From Filomicrobium sp. (lineage in GTDB: Bacteria; Pseudomonadota; Alphaproteobacteria; Rhizobiales; Hyphomicrobiaceae), in the NCBI GenBank assembly GCA_017792465.1, contig CP051234.1, forward strand, positions 1,676,606-1,740,605: DNA of 64,000 bases. The letters run 5' to 3'. Below, piece after piece: positions 8,990 to 16,594 of the stretch (the first letter of the stretch is position 1; each line of letters begins with the position of its first letter). The notes below the pieces were generated by a model, which saw only the letters and a list, made by a program, of their open reading frames with translations, ran no database searches and was not told where the DNA came from. Made by a program: the position numbers and the translations under genes.

Positions 8990-10030
8990 TTAGCTGGCCG
9001 CGGGAACGTCTGCGGCTTGAGGGGGGCTTTCGATGTCAGACTGCCACGCTTCCGATTGGCGCGCCATCTCGATCGCCTCTTGCAGCACACCGATTTCTGC
9101 ACGATCGGTCGGCGCATTTTCGCTCAAGTAGCGGCGAAACTGACGCGCCCCTCGCATGCCATGCATCACCCCGAGGATGTGGCGGACGATGTTGTTGAGA
9201 CGGCCGCCTCGTTTCAGATGCGCTTCGGTATAGGGGATGAGGGCTTCGAGAGCTTCTGCACGGCTTTTCGGAGCGGCGGGCTCATCGAACATCACACGGT
9301 CGACGTCAGCGAGGATGTAAGGTGTCTGGTAGGCGGCCCGACCGAGCATGACGCCGTCGACGTGTTCGAGATGCGCACGCGCCTCACCTAGGGTTTCGAT
9401 ACCGCCGTTGAGGATGACCGTCAGATCGGGGCGGGCTTCTTTCAGGCGATAGACGCGCGGATAGTCGAGGGGTGGCACTTCGCGGTTTTCTTTGGGCGAC
9501 AAACCTTTGAGCCAGGCTTTGCGGGCGTGGACGATGAAGAGTTCGCAGCCCGAGCCCGCGACCGTATCGATAAAGTTCTGAAAGTCCCGTTCGCTGTCCT
9601 GATCGTCGATCCCGATCCGGCATTTGACGGTGACCGGCACTTGGCCGCTGACCGCATCGCGCATGGCCGTGACGCACGCGCCGACGAGTTCGGGTTCGGC
9701 CATCAGGCAGGCGCCGAAGCTTCCGACCTGCACGCGGTCGGAGGGGCAACCGACGTTGAGGTTGATTTCGTCGTAGCCGCGTTCGCGCGCGATCGTGGCG
9801 GCTTCGGCAAGTTTGGCAGGATCTGAGCCACCCAGCTGCAATGCGATCGGATGCTCGCAGGCATCGAAACCAAGGAGCCGGTCGCGGTCGCCATGCAGGA
9901 TCGCTTCGGCCGTCACCATCTCCGTATAGAGCAGCGCGCGGCGTGTCAGCTGGCGATGGAAGAACCGGCAGTGACGGTCCGTCCAATCCATCATCGGCGC
10001 CACGGAGAATCTATGTGGTTGATATTGCAT
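8990..10030 (-). CDS. dusA: tRNA-dihydrouridine synthase A
   Basis: FMN- and NADPH-dependent enzyme that reduces uridine at D-loop positions 20/20a of tRNA. The 346 residues and motifs fit Dus[18 protein letters not shown] at the N-terminus, [28 protein letters not shown] with the active-site Cys, and KCRIGIDD. The first 16 codons form the integration site of the island. The ATG at 10028-10030 is completed by the first base past the repeat, so the promoter and ribosome-binding region now come from island DNA. The protein itself is full length, as expected for integrases that rebuild their target gene. Confidence 0.95.
   Translation of the reverse strand: MQYQPHRFSVAPMMDWTDRHCRFFHRQLTRRALLYTEMVTAEAILHGDRDRLLGFDACEHPIALQLGGSDPAKLAEAATIARERGYDEINLNVGCPSDRVQVGSFGACLMAEPELVGACVTAMRDAVSGQVPVTVKCRIGIDDQDSERDFQNFIDTVAGSGCELFIVHARKAWLKGLSPKENREVPPLDYPRVYRLKEARPDLTVILNGGIETLGEARAHLEHVDGVMLGRAAYQTPYILADVDRVMFDEPAAPKSRAEALEALIPYTEAHLKRGGRLNNIVRHILGVMHGMRGARQFRRYLSENAPTDRAEIGVLQEAIEMARQSEAWQSDIESPPQAADVPAAS
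9982..10029. repeat. Left attachment site (inside dusA 5' end)
   Basis: 48 bp covering codons 1-16 of dusA, minus the first base of the ATG. Matches 48128-48175 with one difference (C at 10001, A at 48147). The repeat encodes the flavin-binding start [15 protein letters not shown] of DusA, which explains why the target is conserved among hosts. Confidence 0.9.
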
Positions 10031-10067
10031 CGATTTTCGTGTTCAATCAACGAGGCTGCACACTCAC

Positions 10068-10130
10068 GTGTACAGTTTTGTTCGCTTCTGTTCGCACGTC
10101 TACGCACCTCTACGCAACCGCACTGTACAC
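10068..10130. repeat. Inverted repeats and four 10-bp tandem units beside the integrase
   Basis: Between the att site and the integrase start, GTGTACAGT (10068-10076) and its exact complement ACTGTACAC (10122-10130) flank four degenerate 10-bp units (10080-10119) built on GTTCGC/CTACGC. The right part of this block is conserved at 48241-48300. Likely integrase arm-type or directionality-factor binding sites. This is inference from position and conservation. Confidence 0.5.
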
Positions 10131-10145
10131 AAATTGCACACGCCG

Positions 10146-11225
10146 ATGGCCACTGTCACGAAACTCAGATCAGGTTCCTGGCGCGCCCTTGTCCGACGCA
10201 AGGGTAACTATGCGTCCAGAACGTTTCGGCTCAAATCCGATGCTGAGGCTTGGTCGCGTGATGTCGAAGGGCGCATAGATCGGGGTGAAAATATTTCCGC
10301 ACGCGCAACAGGCCTGAACGAGACATTTCGAGATCTAATTCAGCTCCACATTGCAGACATGTGCGAGGTCGGCAAAGCGCCTCAAAGAAGCAAGGCCTAC
10401 ACGCTTTCCAAGCTGGAAAGAGATCTCGGTGCGGTGAGTTTGCGGAACCTGACGCGAGAGCGGCTTGTCACTTATGCTAAGTCTCGCGCTCGCGATGGCG
10501 CAGGGCCTGCTACGGTTGGCATGGAGTTCAGTTACATCAAGACAATAGTGCTGCACGCTGCGGCAGTTCATGGATTGGCCATCAGCGCTGATGCAGTCGA
10601 CCAAGCGCGAATTGCGTTGAAGCGGCTGGAACTAATCGGCAAACCCGTCGAACGGGATCGACGGCCAAAAGTGCAAGAAATCGAAGCACTCGTTCTCTAT
10701 TTCGAAGACAAACTTCGTCAAAAAATCCCCGTCGGCCGCTTGTTGCAATTTGCGATAGCGACCGCTATGCGGCAGGACGAAATCTGTCGGCTGGCGTGGA
10801 ATGACTTTGACGAACAGAACCGCGTCATTAAAGTCCGCCAGCGCAAGGATCCTCGCAAGAAACATCAGAATGATCAGCTCGTGCCGCTCGTCGACGTTGC
10901 TGGCTATGACCCTATAGCTTTGATGCTTGAAGAGTTGAACGATCGAGACCGCGTCGGACTGATCTTTCCTTACAACGGAAGATCACTGGGAACGGCATTC
11001 CGGCGCGCCTGCCATACTTTGGGGATCGAAGATCTGCATTTTCACGATCTGCGACATGAGGCGACCAGCCGACTGTTTGAAGCAGGGCTCGACATTCCAG
11101 AAGTTGCGCGCATCACTGGTCACAAAGACTGGAAGCAATTGCGCCGATACACGCATCTGAAAGCGGATCGCGTTGCCGGGCGAGCGGATGCCATTGGTAA
11201 AAAGCTTCACAGCGGTTGCAGATAA
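10146..11225 (+). CDS. int: dusA-associated tyrosine recombinase (integrase)
   Basis: Site-specific tyrosine recombinase, 359 residues from ATG 10146. That start is chosen because MATVTKLRSGSWRALVRRKG is the usual N-terminal start of this family and upstream codons lie in the att/arm region. Catalytic residues are readable: Arg in ATAMRQDEICRL, HDLRHEATSRLFE (H-x-x-R), GH in RITGHKDWKQL, and the tyrosine in RRYTHLKADR. The N-terminal arm-binding and core-binding domains are present. It catalyses insertion and excision of the island at dusA. No good Shine-Dalgarno is seen. A broken relative of the same 5' end lies at 48301. Confidence 0.93.
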   Translation: MATVTKLRSGSWRALVRRKGNYASRTFRLKSDAEAWSRDVEGRIDRGENISARATGLNETFRDLIQLHIADMCEVGKAPQRSKAYTLSKLERDLGAVSLRNLTRERLVTYAKSRARDGAGPATVGMEFSYIKTIVLHAAAVHGLAISADAVDQARIALKRLELIGKPVERDRRPKVQEIEALVLYFEDKLRQKIPVGRLLQFAIATAMRQDEICRLAWNDFDEQNRVIKVRQRKDPRKKHQNDQLVPLVDVAGYDPIALMLEELNDRDRVGLIFPYNGRSLGTAFRRACHTLGIEDLHFHDLRHEATSRLFEAGLDIPEVARITGHKDWKQLRRYTHLKADRVAGRADAIGKKLHSGCR

Positions 11226-11666
11226 ATTTGTCAGGTGCTGCCGCGGCCTTTTCCGAAACGCGCCTTGAAGAATCTTAGGAAGAATCTGCAGCAAAGCTAG
11301 GTTCGCGCTCAGTGCGAGGAGAATTACGGTCATATGCTTAGTGTCGGATTCTCCGAGGCACCAAAGATCGATGTGGCATTCGCTTATCAGCTTATCTGCT
11401 CTTTGGTGAAGCCTTGTGCGAAAGGCATAGGACGACCAGCCCCGGCAAATTGCCAGGCTGGTCCCGAGCCTTATGCGTACAGTTCTGCTCTTCGGAGCCA
11501 GCCCCGTCGCTTCAGGCCCTGATCGTCGCTAAGCTTCCGCGATCAGGTCGGTGGCTACTTAACGACAGCGAAGCAACTGTCGGCGACCCCGCTTCCACCT
11601 TACGGACTGCGGTTGAGGCTTTGGCCGCGCCCCACGGTAACCTCGTTATGTCTCGGCGCCGCCGTC
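11226..11666. other. Non-coding gap between integrase and AlpA-like gene
   Basis: No coding region with a convincing start, ribosome-binding site or recognisable product was found on either strand. No strong repeat was noticed. Confidence 0.5.
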
Positions 11667-11933
11667 TTATTCCGACCGCCGAGACATATGCGAAACCCAT
11701 TTCCTTTCATGGCTTCCATTGCCGCTGATCGTGTTCCTCGTAGGCTCAACACGCTGCTTCTGGAGCCAGTCCGAGACGTCAGTCTTGCGATAGCGGACCT
11801 TCCCACCTCGAATGGGTTGTATGAACGGCGGTCCTTGTTGCTCGCTGCGCCAACGCTCAAGCGTGCGCTCGGATATCTTGAGAAATTCCGACAGCTCACT
11901 CTGGGTGAGCAGCACTTCGAACTCGTTATCCAT
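11667..11933 (-). CDS. AlpA/excisionase-like helix-turn-helix protein
   Basis: 88-residue DNA-binding protein from ATG 11933 (a longer reading starts at 11996). The MerR/Xis-type winged helix is clear: LLTQSELSEFLKISERTLERWRSEQQGPPFI ends with a recognition wing (VRYRKTDVSDWLQKQR). Proteins of this type act as recombination directionality factors or activators of integrase genes in prophages and islands. Position near the integrase supports a role in excision control. Targets could be the repeats at 10068-10130. Confidence 0.8.
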   Translation of the reverse strand: MDNEFEVLLTQSELSEFLKISERTLERWRSEQQGPPFIQPIRGGKVRYRKTDVSDWLQKQRVEPTRNTISGNGSHERKWVSHMSRRSE

Positions 11934-12065
11934 CTTCAAAACTCGACAATGGGTGACACTGGGTCGACAATGCCGACATTTGCATCCGAGTGGCACCCCT
12001 CCAGAACGTTTTGGAGGAGTCGTTTATGTTCCGTACAATCATTAGCACCGCCGGGAATGCCGGCT

Positions 12066-12929
12066 TCAGGATGCCCATCGTTCCAAAATCAAACGATCCA
12101 AGAGTTCTTTATAGATCGCACGCAAATGTGGCGTGTGGTCCAACGGCGGCACGTTAAATTCGTACCGTAGTGTTGTTCCTGGATCGAGACATGGATGCGG
12201 GGATCGCTCCGGCCGAAAACTAGTTCCGAAAATGCGAAGACTTTCCGTGAGCCCGAGGAAGTCTAGCATGGAGGCTCGCTGTGATTGTTCTGCGTACTCT
12301 GTGTGCGACCACCAGTTCATTCGGGACATCGGTTTGAGGATATCGGCGGCTGCCACGTGAGCGACGGAACGATGACTTGACCAAGCATTTGCAACTACAG
12401 TCTTCGAAAGTCTTTTCCCTTGCTCCTCCTCCCACATTATCAAGAGGTCTTGTGCTTTACCCACGCTTGATCCGCCCCTTAACTCATCATTGTGGAATCG
12501 ATTGAGAACATGGGTGTAGAGCAAAACAGCGCCCGCGATTGCAGCGCGCCTGCGGCCGGCCTTCCCTAATTCAAATAGGGCGTCTCTGCTCAGTGCTGCA
12601 CCTGCCGCAGGAGCAAATCCCCCGCCCTGAGAAAAAAAAATTTCTAGCAACTTGTTCCGCATATTTTCTGCAGCATACTTGACAGCGGATTCGCTGAACT
12701 CTTGTTGCTCGACAAAGGTATCCAATAGGAATCTTTCGGTCCAATCTATCGTCGGTCGGCTCACAGCGTTTCGATGAGCTTCAAAGGCTGCGAGGAATTC
12801 AGTTCGTAGAAGTTCATCGCCTGGGAACGCCAAATACGCGTTCAATGTCATGCCAAGACGCTTGGGATCGTCGATTGTCAATTTGCCATCGGCGCCAAGC
12901 ATAAGGTCGGGAAGCTTAAATGTATGCAT
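12066..12929 (-). CDS. Hypothetical island protein
   Basis: 287-residue soluble protein not recognised. It opens with MHTFKLPDLMLGADGKLTID, has no signal peptide and no membrane segment, and is mixed helical. A Gly/Ala-rich stretch (FFSQGGGFAPAAGAALSRDALF, residues about 98-118) precedes a basic helix (GKAGRRRAAIAGAVLLYTHVL). The gene is isolated, with non-coding DNA upstream. It may be a regulator or replication accessory of the element, but nothing in the sequence proves that. Confidence 0.6.
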   Translation of the reverse strand: MHTFKLPDLMLGADGKLTIDDPKRLGMTLNAYLAFPGDELLRTEFLAAFEAHRNAVSRPTIDWTERFLLDTFVEQQEFSESAVKYAAENMRNKLLEIFFSQGGGFAPAAGAALSRDALFELGKAGRRRAAIAGAVLLYTHVLNRFHNDELRGGSSVGKAQDLLIMWEEEQGKRLSKTVVANAWSSHRSVAHVAAADILKPMSRMNWWSHTEYAEQSQRASMLDFLGLTESLRIFGTSFRPERSPHPCLDPGTTLRYEFNVPPLDHTPHLRAIYKELLDRLILERWAS

Positions 12930-13386
12930 TGGGCATGTTCCTCAATTGTTTGAGACTTGCGGAACATGCAGCAACTTGATCTTGCGAGGTCAAGCAGCTG
13001 GCCCGATGCCTGCACAAGTTTCGTCTTTAGTATTCGCGCTGTTTAGTTTCATACTCAGTCGAGACTGCAACGCATATCCTCATTCGCCAAAGACGAACTT
13101 GGAAACTCGGACTTTTTGGACACTACGCGCGCACGCGCACGCGACGCCAGTCGCAAAGCCCCGGAAAATGGGGAGTTCTAACAGACTAAGTTCATCGACC
13201 TGGCGCCGGCCTAAAGCTGCTGGTGGGGGCCTTTCGGAAATCGCATGATGGCTCATCGGTTTTAATGTCTGGCTGCCCCAACTCTGGTCGTTGGCGGATA
13301 GGAGCGTGCGATTGGGTATCTGCGTATTTCTCGAGAGTAACAATTCGGAGTCGCGTTAGTATCCGCTTAGGCAGCCACACATCTCG
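12930..13386. other. Non-coding gap upstream of the hypothetical gene
   Basis: Only short overlapping reading frames of poor quality. A short alternating purine-pyrimidine run of CG/CA dinucleotides occurs near 13127-13145. No gene is supported. Confidence 0.45.
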
Positions 13387-13947
13387 TCACGTTCGCAACG
13401 CGCGATAGACTGTCATCCGGCTGACGCCAAGATCGGCAGCAATTCGCGACTTCGGAATGCCTGCAGCGAGTTTATCTTTCGCCGCAGCGATCAGATCGTC
13501 GTTGATAACTGGCTTTCGGCCAGCGTACTTCCCAGATTTTCTGGCCTTGGCGATGCCCTCGGCTTGACGCTCGCGTCGTAGGTTCGTTTCGAATTCAGCG
13601 AAGACGCCAAGCATATCGAGGAACGCCTTGCCCGCTGCCGTCGAAGTATCGATAGGCTGTTCGGTTGCCTTCAGCGAGACGCCCTTCTCACCAAGCTCGT
13701 AAACAATGTTCTGCAAGTCGCGCATCGATCGGGCCAATCTGTCAATGCGAGTGACCACGACGATATCTCCATGTTGCACCATGCGGAGCAGCAGATCGAG
13801 TTGCTCGCGGCCATCGCGTTTCGCGCCGCTGCGCTTTTCAGCGAAGATCAAATCAGGATGCACCCCCGCTTTGATGACCCGTTCACGTTGCAGGGTCAGA
13901 TCTTGGTCGTCGGTGCTCACCCGGATATATGCAAATTTCCGGCTCAT
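13387..13947 (-). CDS. Serine resolvase/invertase
   Basis: 186-residue small serine recombinase. Motifs: YIRVSTDDQDLTLQ with the nucleophile Ser11, DIVVVTRIDRLARSMRDL, AFLDMLGVFAEFETNLRRERQ, and a C-terminal helix-turn-helix (IPKSRIAADLGVSRMTVYRAL). It would resolve dimers or invert a DNA segment, and could help keep the excised circle monomeric next to the ParA module. No flanking terminal inverted repeats or transposase were seen, so it is not clearly part of a Tn3-type transposon. Confidence 0.92.
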   Translation of the reverse strand: MSRKFAYIRVSTDDQDLTLQRERVIKAGVHPDLIFAEKRSGAKRDGREQLDLLLRMVQHGDIVVVTRIDRLARSMRDLQNIVYELGEKGVSLKATEQPIDTSTAAGKAFLDMLGVFAEFETNLRRERQAEGIAKARKSGKYAGRKPVINDDLIAAAKDKLAAGIPKSRIAADLGVSRMTVYRALRT

Positions 13948-14105
13948 GGTTGGTCCTCATACTTCTGTCTCAAATTCTTTGCCTGTGCCAGATTGGTTCC
14001 AAAATGGCGTCTTTGGACCCTATTGTTACGTCCTTTTGCAGGAGTTCGATTTGCTCAATAGGGTTCACCTCAAAGGGCAATGATCGGGACGATTGCTTGT
14101 TTTGT

Positions 14106-14375
14106 TCACGAGTTGCTCTCGGAGTTCTCGAGCCTCAGATCGGCAGCCTTGTCCAGAATGATCTTTTCCAGAGCTTCGATCTGCGAGGACTCGAACTGCC
14201 GCGCGATGTAGACGAGCGCTTTGTGAACTTCGTCGGTTGTGCGGACGTTGATCTGCTTGTCGCGCGTACGCTTGACGATTGCCCGGGCACCGACTTGGCG
14301 CGCGTTGCGTTCGATCTTGCCGCGATCATCGTTGTTGCTGCGCGCTGCACGCAGCTTGCTGAAGTCATTTGCCAT
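14106..14375 (-). CDS. Ribbon-helix-helix partner of ParA (ParB/ParG-like)
   Basis: 89-residue protein with a basic unstructured N-terminus and a ribbon-helix-helix core (QINVRTTDEVHKALVYIARQFESSQIEALEKIIL). Small RHH proteins of this kind are centromere-binding partners of small ParA ATPases. Its ATG overlaps the end of parA by 11 bases, so it is the second gene of the same transcript. The nearby palindrome at 15058 is the natural candidate for its binding site. Assignment rests on context and fold pattern. Confidence 0.65.
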   Translation of the reverse strand: MANDFSKLRAARSNNDDRGKIERNARQVGARAIVKRTRDKQINVRTTDEVHKALVYIARQFESSQIEALEKIILDKAADLRLENSESNS

Positions 14376-15015
14376 CGAGGACGCCTTTCACTGCCGACCA
14401 AAGAACTGCCACGTCGGCCTTTACGTTCTTTGAACCTCGTCCCGTCATTTCTTGCGGTGCCTTTCCATCGAGTATCGCAGTTTGAAAAAGAAAATTCTCA
14501 CCGATGATAATGGGCTTACCACCGCCGTTTGCTGCGATTTCGTCGATCGCCGCCTTCAGCAGCGGATGCCTTGCGTCGGCGCGGTTCACAACACGAATCG
14601 TGACCGCCTGTTTGCCTTGATCAACGACGATTTGATTGATCGCATCCGCCGAGAGCACATCGAACGGCCCAGGCTGCATTGGAATAATAACGCACTGGCT
14701 TTCGCTTACAGTCAGGTTGATGCGCTCAAGCGGCGAGTTCGGCGTGTCGACGATCATGATTTCGTCGTCGTCACAATTCCCTCTCTGCTTTCGCATTTCA
14801 CGTTCGGCCATGCGGATCGTGAGAGGATTGTTCAACACCAACTCCGGGTTTTCTGGGCGGCCACGCATCCGCCACCACCCAACCAGACTGCCTTGTGGAT
14901 CGAGATCGACCAACCAGACCTTTTTGAAGTCGGCGATAGCTGCGACTGCCAGGCAGACGGCCAAAGTGGATTTTCCGCCGCCACCTTTTGTGCTCGCAAG
15001 GGTAACGATCTTCAT
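14365..15015 (-). CDS. parA: ParA-family partition ATPase
   Basis: 216-residue Walker-type ATPase from ATG 15015, just before MKIVTLASTKGGGGKSTLAV. An upstream in-frame start at 15051 is less likely. The deviant Walker A (KGGGGKST), the DLDPQGSLVGWW switch and the IMIVDTPNS motif are intact. It moves the centromere-partner complex over the nucleoid. It lacks the N-terminal helix-turn-helix of large ParA proteins, so autoregulation would be done by the partner. On an integrated element it would stabilise the excised circle. Confidence 0.88.
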   Translation of the reverse strand: MKIVTLASTKGGGGKSTLAVCLAVAAIADFKKVWLVDLDPQGSLVGWWRMRGRPENPELVLNNPLTIRMAEREMRKQRGNCDDDEIMIVDTPNSPLERINLTVSESQCVIIPMQPGPFDVLSADAINQIVVDQGKQAVTIRVVNRADARHPLLKAAIDEIAANGGGKPIIIGENFLFQTAILDGKAPQEMTGRGSKNVKADVAVLWSAVKGVLDGK

Positions 15016-15057
15016 ATTTGGACGCCTTTGTTGAGCGATAAGCTTGCGCATGGTACA

Positions 15058-15086
15058 ATTATGTCTAGTCAGTGTCTAGACATAAT
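15058..15086. promoter_or_regulatory. 29-bp palindrome: candidate parS/operator
   Basis: Perfect 11-bp arms (ATTATGTCTAG at 15058-15068 and its complement at 15076-15086) separated by 7 bases. The right arm lies in a second palindrome TGTCTAGACA (15073-15082), giving three TGTCTA half-sites. It sits between divergent parA and the membrane-protein gene, where it could act both as centromere and as operator. Confidence 0.7.
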
Positions 15087-15134
15087 GGATGTTAACTAGC
15101 TAGGCACATCTTCAGGCAATGGAAATCCCTTATC

Positions 15135-16250
15135 ATGCAGTATCTTCGAACGATACCAGCAACGGCGCTTGCGCTCGCGATCGCGGGTGCTTCCGTCGTC
15201 TGCAACTACCGTTTCGGCCAGACTTTGGCACCGGGCTTTGACGGCCAGCTCTATGCAGTACTGGGGGCGGTAGGAGACGCGCTCAAGGCATTGCTGCCAA
15301 TTCTAATTCTTGCCGCCTGGCGTGCACATGAACCGCTGCGCGTCGTTGTTGGCACGCTGCTGTTCGCAGCCCTTGCAACATACAGTCTGACGAGCGCACT
15401 AGGGCTCTACGCAACAAGCCGCAACGCCACGGTCGGTAACATTGAGATTGTCCAAGTCGAAGCGGAACGACTTTCGGGTGAGATCCAACACCTTCAGGCA
15501 AGCCTTTCTGCGCTTGGCATGGTCGAGCCGCCCGCAGCAGTCGCGGCGCGGATCACGGCCCTGAAGCATGACCGTCTATTCGACCGGTCGAAGCGATGTA
15601 CCGACGCTACGGCATTAGACAGCCGCGCACTATGCGCGGAAATCGCAAACACAATGGCCAAATTGTTAAGCAGCCAGAAGGGCACGAAGCTTTCCGAACG
15701 CCTCGCTCAGTTGAAATCAGATCGTAGAGCGCTCGATCTAAGGAAGGTTGTCACGGTCGCCGATCCTCAGGCCGCGGCGTTGGCAAACCTGACGGGATGG
15801 AAGCAGGAAAGCATTCGCGGCGCGCTTGCGGTCCTGATTGCGGTTTTGATTGAGCTAGGATCGTCCTTTGGCTTGCTCCTCGCAACGGCAGGGACAAACC
15901 GAACTGTAACAAAGATCTCGACAGTCAAAACGTCCGATCGCATGCCACTTGCGGTGACATGTACGGCCGTCAAAACGGAACCGGAAGCGCCTCAAGTCGA
16001 AGGCAATGAAGTAATCGATTGGGCCAATGCGCGCCTACGCCGCAAGATCGGCAACCGCGTTCAGGCTGCAGACCTCTATTCCGACTACCAGGCTTGGATG
16101 GCAGACCGGGAAGCAGAGTGCCTGGCACTGCCTCAGTTCGCCCGCACGTTGACCGCTGCGGGTCTGCCAAGGGAGCGCATTGGAGGCAAAGGCTGGCTTG
16201 TCGATTACGAGATTTCTGACCACCGGTCATTGTTGCGGCTTGTCAGCTAG
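15135..16250 (+). CDS. Membrane protein with cytosolic C-terminal helical domain
   Basis: 371 residues, divergent from parA. Three membrane segments occur in the first 100 residues (TALALAIAGASVV, GDALKALLPILILAAW, VVVGTLLFAALATYSL), followed by an alpha-helical soluble region with possible coiled coil (VQVEAERLSGEIQHLQASL). A fourth segment is near residue 235 (GALAVLIAVLIELGSSFGLLL). The C-terminal 80 residues (ADLYSDYQAWMADREAECL ... FARTLTAAGLPRERIGGKG) resemble the winged-helix tail of phage/plasmid primases. Overall function is unknown. Proteins with this layout occur on integrative elements of rhizobia. Confidence 0.65.
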   Translation: MQYLRTIPATALALAIAGASVVCNYRFGQTLAPGFDGQLYAVLGAVGDALKALLPILILAAWRAHEPLRVVVGTLLFAALATYSLTSALGLYATSRNATVGNIEIVQVEAERLSGEIQHLQASLSALGMVEPPAAVAARITALKHDRLFDRSKRCTDATALDSRALCAEIANTMAKLLSSQKGTKLSERLAQLKSDRRALDLRKVVTVADPQAAALANLTGWKQESIRGALAVLIAVLIELGSSFGLLLATAGTNRTVTKISTVKTSDRMPLAVTCTAVKTEPEAPQVEGNEVIDWANARLRRKIGNRVQAADLYSDYQAWMADREAECLALPQFARTLTAAGLPRERIGGKGWLVDYEISDHRSLLRLVS

Positions 16251-16594
16251 AAACCGGGAGCGTTGGATGTCCGGCGCTCTAAAAATTAGAAATCGCCGAA
16301 CTATCCAGTGGCGCTCGAATGCATCGCGCCAGCACTAAGCGAAATTGACCGGCTAACGACCGACCGACGTTAGTCTCCAGTTCCACCAACTTACGACATT
16401 ATCCAGCGCGGCCTGGACGAGTCCTTTGGGCCAGTAGGGTGAGTTAGCAGTTCGGCAACTTGAGCCTTGAGGTTCTTCCGGTTGCTGGTAGTCTTGCTGA
16501 AAATTTAGAGGAATGACAGGACCACGAGGCTGACTCCGAGCCGAAGTTCGTTGTCTGAGATGAACTCTCCTTTTCGGAATATTGATTGAAAGCA
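16251..16594. other. Non-coding gap upstream of the caspase-like gene
   Basis: About 340 bases with no supported gene. It presumably carries the promoter of the caspase-like gene. No clear -35/-10 pair or terminator was identified. Confidence 0.45.

Noticed and set aside
9982-10146. tRNA gene as integration target
   Set aside because: No cloverleaf; the repeat is dusA coding sequence, so the target is the protein gene.
13120-13150. Alternating CG/CA run as a CRISPR or regulatory repeat
   Set aside because: Too short and irregular, with no spacers or dyad symmetry.
13387-13947. Tn3-type transposon carrying the resolvase
   Set aside because: No transposase or terminal inverted repeats were seen around it.
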